From contig CALWFV010000025.1 of the NCBI GenBank assembly GCA_944377745.1, forward strand, positions 1 through 48,227: a DNA stretch of 48,227 bases, given 5' to 3'. A program made the position numbers and the translations under genes. Below are positions 31,813 through 40,432 of the stretch, piece by piece. The stretch comes from an uncultured Mediterraneibacter sp. (GTDB taxonomy: Bacteria; Bacillota; Clostridia; Lachnospirales; Lachnospiraceae). Position 1 is the first letter of the stretch; each line of letters opens with the position of its first letter. The notes below the pieces were generated by a model that saw only the letters and a program-made list of their open reading frames with translations, had not been told where the DNA came from and searched no databases.

Positions 31813-32660
31813 ATCATTTCCTCCCCGCAGCCGGTTCTGTCATTTTCCCGGAAAGGAACATATCCTGCCTCCGGATTCCTTCTCTGTATCAGATACATTT
31901 CTTTTGTGAGCGGTCTGGAATAATAATACCCCTGTGCAATACAGCAGCCATGTTGGAGGAGGAACTGTGTCTGTTTCCTGTTTTCCACCCCTTCCGCAAC
32001 CACTTCCAGCCCCAGTTCTTTCGCCATCGCAATGGTAGACGCAAGAATCACATCCGCTTTCGGATCGCCGATCCGGCTCACAAAGAACCTGTCCAGCTTC
32101 AGGATATCAAAACGGATCTCATGGAGCAGCTTCAATGTAGAGCTTCCCATCCCATAGTCGTCCATGGCGATCTGAAATCCTTTTTTCCGAAGATATCTGA
32201 CCAGCCGTGACATTCCGTCATCGCCACCATCCTCAGGACCCGCCGCAGTCTCTGTGATCTCAAAGGAAAGTTCCCCTTTCCCGATCCCGTATTCTTCTGT
32301 GATCTCCCGGAACACTCCCATGATCTCGCGCCGTCCTGCATGCATTCGGGACAGATTGACCGACACAGGACAGAAACTGACTTTCCGTTGTTTTGCGTCC
32401 CGGATATCCCCGCACACGATCCGCAGGACCTCCTCATCCAGCAGGGGCATCAGCCCCTTTTTCTCCAACGCAGGCACAAACAGATCCGGAGGTATCATTT
32501 CCCCGTTCTTTGTCTGCCATCGCACCAGAGCCTCGGCTCCACGGATCCCTCCGGTCCGCATATCCACCTGGGGCTGGTACCAGACAGAGAATTCTCTGTT
32601 TTCCAGTGCCTTTTGGAACCCCTTCTCTATTTCTGTTCCGGATAAAATTTCTGGTGACAT
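31809..32660 (-). CDS. EAL-domain c-di-GMP phosphodiesterase
   Basis: Stand-alone soluble EAL protein of 283 residues. All catalytic signatures are present: EAL (E43), VNLS (N102), FEITET (E134), MDDYGMG (D167, D168), LKLDR (K188), AEGVE (E223) and AQGYYYSRP (Q243). It should hydrolyse c-di-GMP to pGpG. It is first in the polysaccharide run and overlaps the GGDEF gene by four bases, so synthesis and breakdown are co-expressed. Its ribosome site GGAG (32668-32671) lies inside a hairpin arm. Confidence 0.92.
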   Translation of the reverse strand: MSPEILSGTEIEKGFQKALENREFSVWYQPQVDMRTGGIRGAEALVRWQTKNGEMIPPDLFVPALEKKGLMPLLDEEVLRIVCGDIRDAKQRKVSFCPVSVNLSRMHAGRREIMGVFREITEEYGIGKGELSFEITETAAGPEDGGDDGMSRLVRYLRKKGFQIAMDDYGMGSSTLKLLHEIRFDILKLDRFFVSRIGDPKADVILASTIAMAKELGLEVVAEGVENRKQTQFLLQHGCCIAQGYYYSRPLTKEMYLIQRRNPEAGYVPFRENDRTGCGEEMI

Positions 32661-32666
32661 AACAAA

Positions 32667-32720
32667 ACTCCGCCTTTCTACCGTATCCCTGTATGATCTA
32701 GGATACCTGAAAGGCGGAGT
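32667..32720 (-). promoter_or_regulatory. Hairpin covering the EAL gene ribosome site
   Basis: Twelve-base perfect arms at 32667-32678 and 32709-32720, extended by GTATCC (32683-32688) with GGATAC (32701-32706). On the minus strand the second arm ends GGCGGAGT-TTTG and contains the EAL gene GGAG. It can act as the terminator of the ABC exporter operon upstream, or hold the ribosome site closed. No other promoter for the EAL run was recognised nearby. Confidence 0.65.
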
Positions 32721-32768
32721 CTTTATACTTTATTGCATTCCATTATTTTATTTCTATCTTTTGTTTTT

Positions 32769-34640
32769 TTATGCGAACTGGCTGTTGTAAAGCTCCGCAT
32801 ATGCTCCCTTCGCCCTCAGCAGCTCCCGGTGATTCCCCTTTTCAATGATATCTCCGTTCTGCATGACGAGGATCAGATCCGCATCCACGATCGTGGACAG
32901 CCTGTGGGCGATGACAAAACTGGTACGTCCTTTCATGAGCTCACCCATCGCTTTCCCGATCTCCATCTCCGTGCGGGTGTCCACGCTGGAGGTCGCCTCG
33001 TCAAGGATCAACACCGCCGGATCGCAGAGCATGACCCTGGCAATGGTGAGAAGCTGTCTCTGTCCTGCGGAGATATTGTCCGCATCCCCGCCAAGCACCG
33101 TATCATAGCCTTTCGGAAGAGTCCGTATGAAGAAGTCCGCCCGTGCCGCCTTTGCCGCCGCGACGATCTCCTCCCGGGAGGCGTCCGGTCTTCCATAGGC
33201 GATATTCTCCGCAATGGTCCCCTCAAACAGCCAGGTATCCTGAAGCACCATTCCGAAATTATTCCGCAGTCCCTCATAGGACATCTGAGCCGTCGGGATC
33301 CCATCCAGAGTGATCCGTCCGCTGTTTACCTCGTAAAAACGCATCAGCAGGTTGATCAGCGTAGTCTTGCCTGCCCCGGTACTCCCCACGATGGCGATCT
33401 TCTGCCCCGGTTCTGCTGTGAAGCTGATGTCTCTCATGAGAATCTTATCCGGCGAGTAACCGAACCTCACATTCTGAAATTCCACTCTTCCTTCCGCCCC
33501 TTTTCCCGCAGCTTCCTGCATCTCATGCGCCACAGTTGCCATCCCCGCTGTCACGACAGGCTTTTCCGGATCCGGCAGGATTTCTTTCTCATCCAGAAGT
33601 TCAAAGATCCGTTCTACGGAAGCGATGGACGACTGAAGTGAGTTGATCATATACGCCGCCTCAGTCAAAGGCTCCGACGCCTGATACACATACTGGAAGA
33701 ATGCCTGAAAGGTTCCCACCGTCATCACCCCGTCCAACAGAAGTTTTCCCGCGAAGACGGCGATCGCCGCCTGTCCCAGACGGTTCACCAGCCGGATAAA
33801 GGGGTTCACCACATTCATCATGAAATCCGCCTTCCGCGATGTGTCCGCCAGTTCCCGCACGACATCCCGCATCTCCTGAGCGCTCTTCTCCTCCCGGTTA
33901 AAGGAGCGGATCACCGTGCGCCCGCTGTAGGACTCCTCCACCTGTCCCGTCACCCGGCTCACCGCCTGCTGCCTCAGTGTCGCATAGCGCAGCGTCTTCG
34001 CAGCAAACAGCTTCGTGGAAAACATGGAGAGCAGCGTGAACAGGAGGAAGACCAGGGTCAGTCCGATATGGAAGCGGAACATCATGATCAGCGATCCAAC
34101 CACCATCCCCACCGCGGTAAACAGCTTTAAAAGCCCGGTCTGCAATACTTCCGACATCTTATCCAGATCGTTGGTGGCACGGCTCAGCACCTCCCCCGGC
34201 TTATGGCTGTCAAAAAAGGACAGGGGAAGCCGTTCCAGTTTCCGGCTGATCTGAGTCCGGAGTTCCAGGCTCAGCCGCTCCGCAAAACTCGCCATCACGA
34301 AGCTCTGGAAGGTATAGAGGATCCCTGTCGCCGTGTAGATCCCCAGCAGGATCATGATCTCCCTCCCGCCCTGCTCCCAGGTCACGCGAAACGCTGTTCC
34401 CTCCTCTATCGCCGAGCGGATCTCCCGCCAGAGCAGGTCCACGATCCCGGCGCTGTAGACCGGCGCTGCCACGGAGAGCACGGTGTAAAACACGACAGAG
34501 ACTGCCACGATCACCAGACGGAGACGCTGTCTTCCCATGGCTTTCCACAGCCGCCGCACCGTTGTCATGGCGTTGGACGGCAGGGCAAATTCCATCTCGC
34601 CCTCGAAAACACTCACTTCATTTTCCTTATTCTCAGCCAA
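32769..34640 (-). CDS. ABC exporter half-transporter B (canonical ATP site)
   Basis: Exporter of 623 residues with six helices (about 32-320) and a nucleotide-binding domain with Walker A GSTGAGKTT, signature ISAGQRQL, Walker B VLILDEATSSVD (catalytic Glu present) and H-loop IAHRLS. The start is TTG at 34640, supported by AGGAGG eight bases upstream, and it overlaps the partner's stop by 8 bases. With the partner it forms a heterodimeric multidrug-type exporter of the BmrCD/TM287-288 kind. Substrate unknown. Confidence 0.88.
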   Translation of the reverse strand: MAENKENEVSVFEGEMEFALPSNAMTTVRRLWKAMGRQRLRLVIVAVSVVFYTVLSVAAPVYSAGIVDLLWREIRSAIEEGTAFRVTWEQGGREIMILLGIYTATGILYTFQSFVMASFAERLSLELRTQISRKLERLPLSFFDSHKPGEVLSRATNDLDKMSEVLQTGLLKLFTAVGMVVGSLIMMFRFHIGLTLVFLLFTLLSMFSTKLFAAKTLRYATLRQQAVSRVTGQVEESYSGRTVIRSFNREEKSAQEMRDVVRELADTSRKADFMMNVVNPFIRLVNRLGQAAIAVFAGKLLLDGVMTVGTFQAFFQYVYQASEPLTEAAYMINSLQSSIASVERIFELLDEKEILPDPEKPVVTAGMATVAHEMQEAAGKGAEGRVEFQNVRFGYSPDKILMRDISFTAEPGQKIAIVGSTGAGKTTLINLLMRFYEVNSGRITLDGIPTAQMSYEGLRNNFGMVLQDTWLFEGTIAENIAYGRPDASREEIVAAAKAARADFFIRTLPKGYDTVLGGDADNISAGQRQLLTIARVMLCDPAVLILDEATSSVDTRTEMEIGKAMGELMKGRTSFVIAHRLSTIVDADLILVMQNGDIIEKGNHRELLRAKGAYAELYNSQFA

Positions 34641-36399
34641 CTTCCCCGCCTCCTTTCATCTGTGACCTTGCGATTTCCCGGTATACCGGGCAGTTTTCCA
34701 GCAGGTCCCCATGTCTGCCAATACCGGCGATTCTGCCCTCGTCCAGGACGATGATCTGGTCCGCATTCAGGATCGTATTGATCCGCTGGGCGATGATCAG
34801 CACTGCCGCATCCGTCACTTCTTCCTTCAGCGCTTTCCGGAGCGCCGCGTCTGTCTTGAAATCCAGAGCAGAAAAGCTGTCGTCGAAGATATACAGATCT
34901 GCTTTCTTCATCAATGCCCGGGCAATGGATAGCCGCTGCTTCTGTCCGCCGGAGTAGTTGGTCCCGCCCTGTGCCACATGGGCGTCCAGCCCGTTTGCGA
35001 GACTGCTGACAAAATCCGCCTGCGCTACGGAAAGGATCCGGCGCATCTCTTCCTCAGACGCATCTTCTTTTCCATAACAGAGATTGTCTGCGATGGTTCC
35101 GGAAAAGAGCCACGCCTTCTGAGGCACATAGGAGATACGGCTCCTCAGTTCTTTCTGAGAAATATCCCGCACATCGGCTCCTCCTACAGAAACTGTCCCC
35201 TCCGTCACGTCGTGGAATCGCAGGAGAAGCCTGGCAATGGTGGATTTTCCGCTTCCGGTCCCGCCGATTACTGCCGTCGTCTCTCCCTTCCTGCATGTGA
35301 AATTCAGGTCTGTCAGAGCATTTTCATCCGCATCCGGGAAACGGAAAGTGACATTGGAAAAGCTGGCTGCTTCCCGTCCGGTATCCGCCGGGCATCCTGC
35401 CTCTTTGTCTTCCGTATTCCCTGCGGGGTCGATCCTTCCCTCCCCGTCGCGGATCTCTGGCTCTTTCTCCAGCACTTCCCGGATTCGCCCGATGCATACT
35501 CTTGCTCTTGGAAGAAGAATGATCACCATCTGCGCCATGATGATGTAGAACAGGATGAGGATGGAATACTCCGTCAGAGCGGTGATATCCCCAATCTCCA
35601 TATATCCCGCGCCGATCCGGTCGCCCCCGATCCACAGGATGGCGACAATACAGATGTTGATGACAAAAAACGCCATGCTCTCAAGCCCTGCGAACAGAAG
35701 GTTTGCACTGACCGCTGTCTGGGCATAGTCCTCGAAGGACTTCCGCATCCGCTTCTCCTCGTCCTTCTCTTTATTAAAAGCACGGATCACCCTCACCCCG
35801 GTCAGATTTTCCCGGAGAACCACATTCATCCGGTCAAGGAGACGTTGGAGCCGCCCAAAGATCTCGGACGCCTTCCGGGTCACAAGGAGCGCCAGCACGA
35901 TGAGCAGCGCCGTCACTCCGATGAGCAGGAAGCCCATCACCGTGTCAATGGCAAACGCCATTCCCACGCCCATGATACACACTGCCGGCACGGGCAGTAC
36001 CATCTGGATGCACCACACCACGGACTGCTGGATGATATTGATGTCGTTCAGTGTCCGGGTGATCATGGAACCGGTACCGAACTGCTCGAAATCGTGGGCG
36101 GAGAAAGTGAGAGATTTTTCATAGACGGTATTCCTCATATCCTCCCCGATCTTTGCCGACAGATCCGCGCACAGCCAGCTTCCCAGCAGCGCGCCTGCTC
36201 CGGAAAAGACCGTGACCGCCAGCATGGCGATTCCCTTCCCGATCATATAGTCAAGGCTCCCGCTTTCCACACCGATGTTGATCATATCCGCGGTAAGCCT
36301 TGGCACAAGAAGTCCTCCCGCCACGTCAAGGAGCATGGCGAGGATCGTGAACAAACAGAGCCATCTGTATGGTTTTAGAAAATGAAGGATCAGCTTCAT
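34633..36399 (-). CDS. ABC exporter half-transporter A (degenerate ATP site)
   Basis: Exporter of 588 residues with six helices (about 15-305) and a nucleotide-binding domain with Walker A GGTGSGKST, signature YSGGQKQR and Walker B LYIFDDSFSALD, in which the catalytic Glu is replaced by Asp. That is the hallmark of the non-hydrolysing site in heterodimeric exporters. ATG 36399 overlaps the MarR stop as ATGA and has GGAGG seven bases upstream. The longer upstream frame lies in marR and is not used. Confidence 0.9.
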   Translation of the reverse strand: MKLILHFLKPYRWLCLFTILAMLLDVAGGLLVPRLTADMINIGVESGSLDYMIGKGIAMLAVTVFSGAGALLGSWLCADLSAKIGEDMRNTVYEKSLTFSAHDFEQFGTGSMITRTLNDINIIQQSVVWCIQMVLPVPAVCIMGVGMAFAIDTVMGFLLIGVTALLIVLALLVTRKASEIFGRLQRLLDRMNVVLRENLTGVRVIRAFNKEKDEEKRMRKSFEDYAQTAVSANLLFAGLESMAFFVINICIVAILWIGGDRIGAGYMEIGDITALTEYSILILFYIIMAQMVIILLPRARVCIGRIREVLEKEPEIRDGEGRIDPAGNTEDKEAGCPADTGREAASFSNVTFRFPDADENALTDLNFTCRKGETTAVIGGTGSGKSTIARLLLRFHDVTEGTVSVGGADVRDISQKELRSRISYVPQKAWLFSGTIADNLCYGKEDASEEEMRRILSVAQADFVSSLANGLDAHVAQGGTNYSGGQKQRLSIARALMKKADLYIFDDSFSALDFKTDAALRKALKEEVTDAAVLIIAQRINTILNADQIIVLDEGRIAGIGRHGDLLENCPVYREIARSQMKGGGEVG

Positions 36400-36845
36400 G
36401 TCAGCACCTCCAGAAGTTCCTTTTCTTTTTTGCCGAACAGGTCCACGTATTTCTGAGAAAGGCGGATGAACTCCGCTCGTTCGTCCGGTTCCATTTCCAG
36501 AAACGCCCTGTTTTCCATGTCCACCACAGGACGGATCTTCTGCTCTACAAACTGTCTTCCCTTTTCCGTGAGGCAGATATGCTTGTCCCTTCCACTCTTC
36601 TCCAGATAGAGAAAGCCCTTCTTCTCCAGATTGCGCACGGAAGAACTGATCGTCTGCTTGCTTACATACGCTTCCCTGCAGATGTCTTTCTGAAGGCACC
36701 CGTCTCCCAGCGTACAGACCACATACAGCACAGCAAGAGCACTGTCCGATACCCCGATCGCCAGCGCGATCTCATGATAAATGTCGTCCAGTTCTTTATA
36801 CAGGCGATTAAACTGCTGCACCTCATTTTCCTGATGGATTTTCAT
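36396..36845 (-). CDS. MarR-family regulator of the ABC exporter
   Basis: Winged-helix repressor of about 149 residues. The recognition region is KDICREAYVSKQTISSSVRNLEKKGFL and the wing YLEKSGRDKHICLTEKG (about 52-95), flanked by dimerisation helices. It is first gene in marR-ABC-ABC, overlapping the next by four bases. The second of two adjacent ATGs (36845) is preferred for its six-base spacing from GGGAGG. A dyad over its promoter indicates autoregulation released by a drug-like ligand. Confidence 0.9.
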   Translation of the reverse strand: MKIHQENEVQQFNRLYKELDDIYHEIALAIGVSDSALAVLYVVCTLGDGCLQKDICREAYVSKQTISSSVRNLEKKGFLYLEKSGRDKHICLTEKGRQFVEQKIRPVVDMENRAFLEMEPDERAEFIRLSQKYVDLFGKKEKELLEVLT

Positions 36846-36857
36846 CATAAACCTCCC

Positions 36858-36907
36858 TTAGTCTGATTTCGTACTGAGAGTATAGTATGAAATCGGACTA
36901 AAGTCAA
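36858..36907 (-). promoter_or_regulatory. marR promoter and operator
   Basis: Minus-strand TTGACT (36902-36907), 17-bp spacer, TATACT (36879-36884). Inverted arms at 36858-36870 and 36889-36901 (12 of 13 bases complementary) flank the -10 box, one arm lying in the spacer and the other at the start site. A bound MarR dimer would block polymerase. Confidence 0.85.
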
Positions 36908-36910
36908 GGA

Positions 36911-36997
36911 TGTCCACTGGACATCCAGCGCCGTTGCCCATCGGATGCCCGCTCGTGCAAGCACGGCGGTCGCCCTCTGGGCGTATCGCGCAAAAAA
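36911..36997 (-). repeat. GCACGAGC terminator-associated repeat, copy B
   Basis: On the minus strand it begins at the terminator T run (36997-36992) as TTTTTTGCGCGATACGCCC, then forms a CGCCC/GGGCG hairpin and a GTGC-TT-GCAC hairpin followed by GAGC. It ends with a perfect GGATGTCC/GGACATCC stem (36908-36926). It matches copy A at 20825-20870, mostly differing by transitions. Confidence 0.65.
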
Positions 36998-37045
36998 TCC
37001 GCGGATGAGATCGCCTCTCTGACAGAGGATATCATTCTCCGCGGA
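36992..37045 (-). terminator. Terminator of sigma/ABC cassette 2
   Basis: Imperfect inverted repeat 36998-37018 / 37024-37045 with CCGCGGA ends, followed on the minus strand by TTTTTT (36997-36992), 26 bases beyond the permease stop codon. A clear intrinsic terminator. Confidence 0.82.
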
Positions 37046-37070
37046 CTGAAAGTGCTGAACCGGTAAGTCT

Positions 37071-38270
37071 TTATCTCCGCTTCAGCCCATATCTCCGATA
37101 GCACTGATAGATCACCGGAAGGAACACCGCCGCCACAAGAGTATAGAACAGCATGACAAACGGGATCTGCCGGAACACCATGCTTCCGATCTGATAGATG
37201 TAAGGATCCCTTGCACAGTTCAATATATTCAGGAGCTGATCCGGCGTGAGCTGGAAAAAGGTACCAAAGGGCATCGCTCTTCCGATAAATGGCGAGACAC
37301 AGAACAGGATAAACGGGATACAGACCGCAATGTTCGCCGAGTGGGTCTTCGCTGACACCAGCATGGCAACAGATGCAGAGAGCAGGCTGGCGATATATCC
37401 GCACACCAGAATGATCAGGTATAGCTGCCCGAAGGTCATGTTGTAAATACAGTAAGGCGAATCAACCTGATACGGTGTATTGAATCCGCTCACTCCCATC
37501 ACGGCGAAGGAGATGCCGGAGAGCAGCGCCATCCCCACCCAGTAGATCACCGTCGCCATGAGCAGTCCGGTCAGTACCTTGCTGCGCACGGCTCTCGTCC
37601 TGCTGTACCTGCAGGAGAAGAACACCGCGTCCGCCCGCAGGGAGAATTCATCGGAGAAGATTCCTGCCGCCAGGAATCCGATCAGCACCACAAGTATTAT
37701 CCCATAGGTGGTGGCATATAAACGCATGTTATCCCACGAATCTGCCGGTTCATAGTAAAAGGGGGTATCCGTCTTCTCATACTGAGTTCTTAAGAACTCC
37801 TGCTTTTCCGGGGTATCCCCATACTTCTGAATGAGCTGCTCTATATACTGCTCCCGGATGGAATAGATATCTTTTGCCTGATCTGTCGTAATTCCAAGGA
37901 GCGCATCCGGTGCATATCCCTCATCTCCTCCAAGTATGCTGTCCACCATCTGTGTAATATCCGAGTACGCCTGAATACGCTCTCCATATACAGTATCCGG
38001 CACATCGTCCGGATAGTCACGCGCGATTTTCTGACGGTCCGCCACGATCTGCGCGATCACGTCCCCGGTAAGTTCCCCTTTCCACTGTTTTTTATCCTGC
38101 GTCAGTCTCCGTATCGCATCAGGGGTCTCATGGTTGACTCCGTCACTGTCTACATACCACTCACTTGTCACTGCGAACACGCTCATCACAACGCCGATAA
38201 GCACTGCCACGGCGAGCAGGAGACGGTTCATCCGTTTTGTAAATATCCTTTTTAACTCATACTTCACCAT
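37071..38270 (-). CDS. ABC-2 type permease, cassette 2
   Basis: Permease of about 399 residues: an N-terminal helix (about 15-36), an outside domain of about 160 residues (Asp/Tyr/Gln rich) and five or six helices from about 185, the same layout as the permease at 17217-18485. The start at 38270 (second of two adjacent ATGs) has GAGG six bases upstream and overlaps the ATPase by 14 bases. Last gene of the cassette, followed by a terminator. Substrate unknown. Confidence 0.8.
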   Translation of the reverse strand: MVKYELKRIFTKRMNRLLLAVAVLIGVVMSVFAVTSEWYVDSDGVNHETPDAIRRLTQDKKQWKGELTGDVIAQIVADRQKIARDYPDDVPDTVYGERIQAYSDITQMVDSILGGDEGYAPDALLGITTDQAKDIYSIREQYIEQLIQKYGDTPEKQEFLRTQYEKTDTPFYYEPADSWDNMRLYATTYGIILVVLIGFLAAGIFSDEFSLRADAVFFSCRYSRTRAVRSKVLTGLLMATVIYWVGMALLSGISFAVMGVSGFNTPYQVDSPYCIYNMTFGQLYLIILVCGYIASLLSASVAMLVSAKTHSANIAVCIPFILFCVSPFIGRAMPFGTFFQLTPDQLLNILNCARDPYIYQIGSMVFRQIPFVMLFYTLVAAVFLPVIYQCYRRYGLKRR

Positions 38271-39147
38271 CATGTTCCTCACCCGCTTTCTCTCCAAAAT
38301 AGAGTAAAAATGCATCCTCCAGCGTTGCCTCCTCCATGACGGCGCCTTCCGCCGGAGAGCGCTTTGCAAGGATACGAAGTTCAGCCCCGCCGGGGACAGT
38401 CTTCACATTGGAGACCAGATATTTACTGAGATAACGGTCCGCTTCCTTTCTCGGGACCGTACAGCTCCACACCGCCTGATCCATGGAAGAGACGATCTCC
38501 TCCGCGGTTCCGTTCATGAAGAACTTCCCGTCCTTCATAAGCAGGATGTCGTTGGCGATAAATTCCACATCCGATACGATGTGGGTGGACAACAGCACCA
38601 GCCGGTCCTCCGCAAGCTCACTGATCAGGTTCCGGAACCGGATCCTCTCATTAGGGTCCAGTCCCGCGGTGGGTTCATCCAGGATCAGGATCTGCGGATC
38701 ATTCAGCATAGCCTGGGCAATCCCCACTCTGCGCTGCATTCCCCCGGAGAGATTCCTCATCTTCCGCTTTTTCATTTTCCGGAGTCCCACCTGATCCAGA
38801 AGCGTCTCTGTCCGCTTCTTCGCAGTCATCGGACGCAGTCCTTTGATGGATGAGATATACATCATATAATCCTGTACCGTAAAATCCGGATAGAATCCGA
38901 AATCCTGAGGCAGATACCCGAGTACTTTCCGGTATGACGCATCCATCTTGAAAATGTCTTTTCCGTTCCATGTGACGGAGCCCTCCGTGGGCTTCAGCAG
39001 GGTACAGATCATACGCATCAGCGTGGTCTTTCCCGCCCCGTTTACTCCCAGCAGTCCGTAAACTCCCTGTCCCATCGAACAGGAGACATGATCCACAGCA
39101 CGGAAATCTTTAAAATCTTTTGTCAGTCCTTTTATCTTTAATTCCAT
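38257..39147 (-). CDS. ABC transporter ATPase, cassette 2
   Basis: ATPase of 296 residues with Walker A GVNGAGKTTL, Q-loop GYLPQDFGFYP, signature LSGGMQRR, Walker B ILILDEPTAGLD and H-loop STHIVSDVE, then a variable C-terminal domain. GGGAGG lies ten bases before the ATG. It is clearly paralogous to the ATPase at 18486-19364 through the whole nucleotide-binding domain, with divergence concentrated in the last 90 residues. Confidence 0.88.
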   Translation of the reverse strand: MELKIKGLTKDFKDFRAVDHVSCSMGQGVYGLLGVNGAGKTTLMRMICTLLKPTEGSVTWNGKDIFKMDASYRKVLGYLPQDFGFYPDFTVQDYMMYISSIKGLRPMTAKKRTETLLDQVGLRKMKKRKMRNLSGGMQRRVGIAQAMLNDPQILILDEPTAGLDPNERIRFRNLISELAEDRLVLLSTHIVSDVEFIANDILLMKDGKFFMNGTAEEIVSSMDQAVWSCTVPRKEADRYLSKYLVSNVKTVPGGAELRILAKRSPAEGAVMEEATLEDAFLLYFGEKAGEEHDGEV

Positions 39148-39893
39148 GAACGATTTACCTCCCAGATTGATTCACAGTCTTTCTGCGCCTTCCTGACGCA
39201 CCAGACCAGATAGGCAAAAGAGCAGATCAGAAGCCCTGCCCAGACAGGCACCGCGATCTTCTCATAGATCCGGTCCTGCCCCAGTATCATCATCCAGACC
39301 GCTGCCCACGCCAGGCAAATGATGCCTGCCAGGTATTCCATCTCCGCCCTCCTGCTGCACAGGACCCGGAAACAGATACAGCAGGAAATGTTGAACGGAA
39401 CGACAAAGTTGATGATGAACGTCCCCAGAGAAAGCTGAGCTGTCCATACTGCCGCCATATAGAACAGAGTCAGCAGCAGAAGGTCTGCCATTCCAAGCAG
39501 CAGGATCCGCGCCGAATAAATCTGACGCAGGGAATAAAAGGAAGTTCCCTCAATCTCCATCGAAGAAGTCCTGCGGTTCTTCCAGAGCTCCGGGATGACC
39601 AGGATCACAAAAAGCGAAGCCCCCGCCCCCAGTGTTCTCTGCGCGTAGATTCCTTCTGAGTCATTGAGCAGATACAGCAGGATTGCCAGCACCAGCCCCT
39701 GGAGGATCCACCACTGTTTCCCGATATATCTGAACTGCTGATAGAGGAATTCTGCGTAGGTCATCAAACGGTCCTCCTGCTTTATAAACGCATCCTCCGA
39801 GCTCCGGATCGTCTCCAGGATCGAGGACTCTTTTATGCAATTTTTCTGTACAGTCTCTGTATACTCCTGTATTTTCTTTTCAAAAGGTTCCAT
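39138..39893 (-). CDS. Six-helix membrane protein of sigma/ABC cassette 2 (possible anti-sigma)
   Basis: Protein of 251 residues: about 68 charged cytoplasmic residues with a YAEFLYQQFRYIGKQWW amphipathic end, then six helices (about 63-77, 84-100, 125-150, 155-175, 187-205, 213-232). It overlaps the sigma stop by one base (TAATG) and the ATPase by ten. It has the same layout as 19349-20158 but low sequence similarity. No family motif recognised. An anti-sigma role is inferred only from position and topology. Confidence 0.6.
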   Translation of the reverse strand: MEPFEKKIQEYTETVQKNCIKESSILETIRSSEDAFIKQEDRLMTYAEFLYQQFRYIGKQWWILQGLVLAILLYLLNDSEGIYAQRTLGAGASLFVILVIPELWKNRRTSSMEIEGTSFYSLRQIYSARILLLGMADLLLLTLFYMAAVWTAQLSLGTFIINFVVPFNISCCICFRVLCSRRAEMEYLAGIICLAWAAVWMMILGQDRIYEKIAVPVWAGLLICSFAYLVWCVRKAQKDCESIWEVNRSWN

Positions 39894-40432
39894 TACGATT
39901 CCTCCTTTCGCTCCAAAGATACATCACTCAGATATTCTCCCAACAGTTTCTTCGCCCGGTTCACCCGGTATTTTACCAGGGACACCTTGATATCCAGAAG
40001 TTTCGCGATCTCCCTCTGCTTCAAGTTCTGAAAAAAGAAGAGGATCGCAGTCTCACGCAGTTCTTCCGGCAGCCGGGCAACGGCATTCTCCACATCCATC
40101 CGTATTTCCGCCGATCCCATATCCTGATCTTCCTCCGCCTTCTCGGGGACCTCTTCCACATACTGCTCTCTTGCCTTTCTATAGTAATCTTTGCAGGCGT
40201 TGGAGGCGATGGCATACAGGAAAGCGGAACACTTTCCCCGGTGCTGATACCGTTCAAAAGACTGGAAAAACTTCAGGAAGGTTTCCTGGGTCAGATCCTC
40301 GGCATCTCCCCGGTCCCGGATATGAAGGAGACAGTACTGGAAGATCTTCGGGTAATATTTCCGGACAAAACTCTCGATCGCCCTGTCGTCTCCGTTTTTC
40401 ATTTTCTGTATCAGAAAAAAATCCGAATCCAT
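39893..40432 (-). CDS. ECF-type RNA polymerase sigma factor, cassette 2
   Basis: Sigma factor of 179 residues. Region 2 has YYPKIFQYCLLHIRDRGDAEDLTQETFLKFF and SAFLYAIASNACKDYYRK. Region 4 has LKQREIAKLLDIKVSLVKYRVNRAKKLL. AAGGAGG lies five bases before the ATG. It is paralogous to the sigma factor at 20155-20730 in length, order and region motifs. It probably directs its own operon in response to an envelope signal relayed by the next gene. Confidence 0.88.
   Translation of the reverse strand: MDSDFFLIQKMKNGDDRAIESFVRKYYPKIFQYCLLHIRDRGDAEDLTQETFLKFFQSFERYQHRGKCSAFLYAIASNACKDYYRKAREQYVEEVPEKAEEDQDMGSAEIRMDVENAVARLPEELRETAILFFFQNLKQREIAKLLDIKVSLVKYRVNRAKKLLGEYLSDVSLERKEES

Noticed and set aside
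32661-32768. c-di-GMP (GEMM) riboswitch before the EAL gene
   Set aside because: The gap is short and shows only one hairpin with an inner stem; the GEMM core segments are absent.
34978-36378. A 466-codon open frame on the plus strand
   Set aside because: It lies wholly antisense to the ABC exporter half A with all its motifs, has no ribosome site, and its translation is His/Arg/Asp-rich in the way of GC-biased shadow frames.
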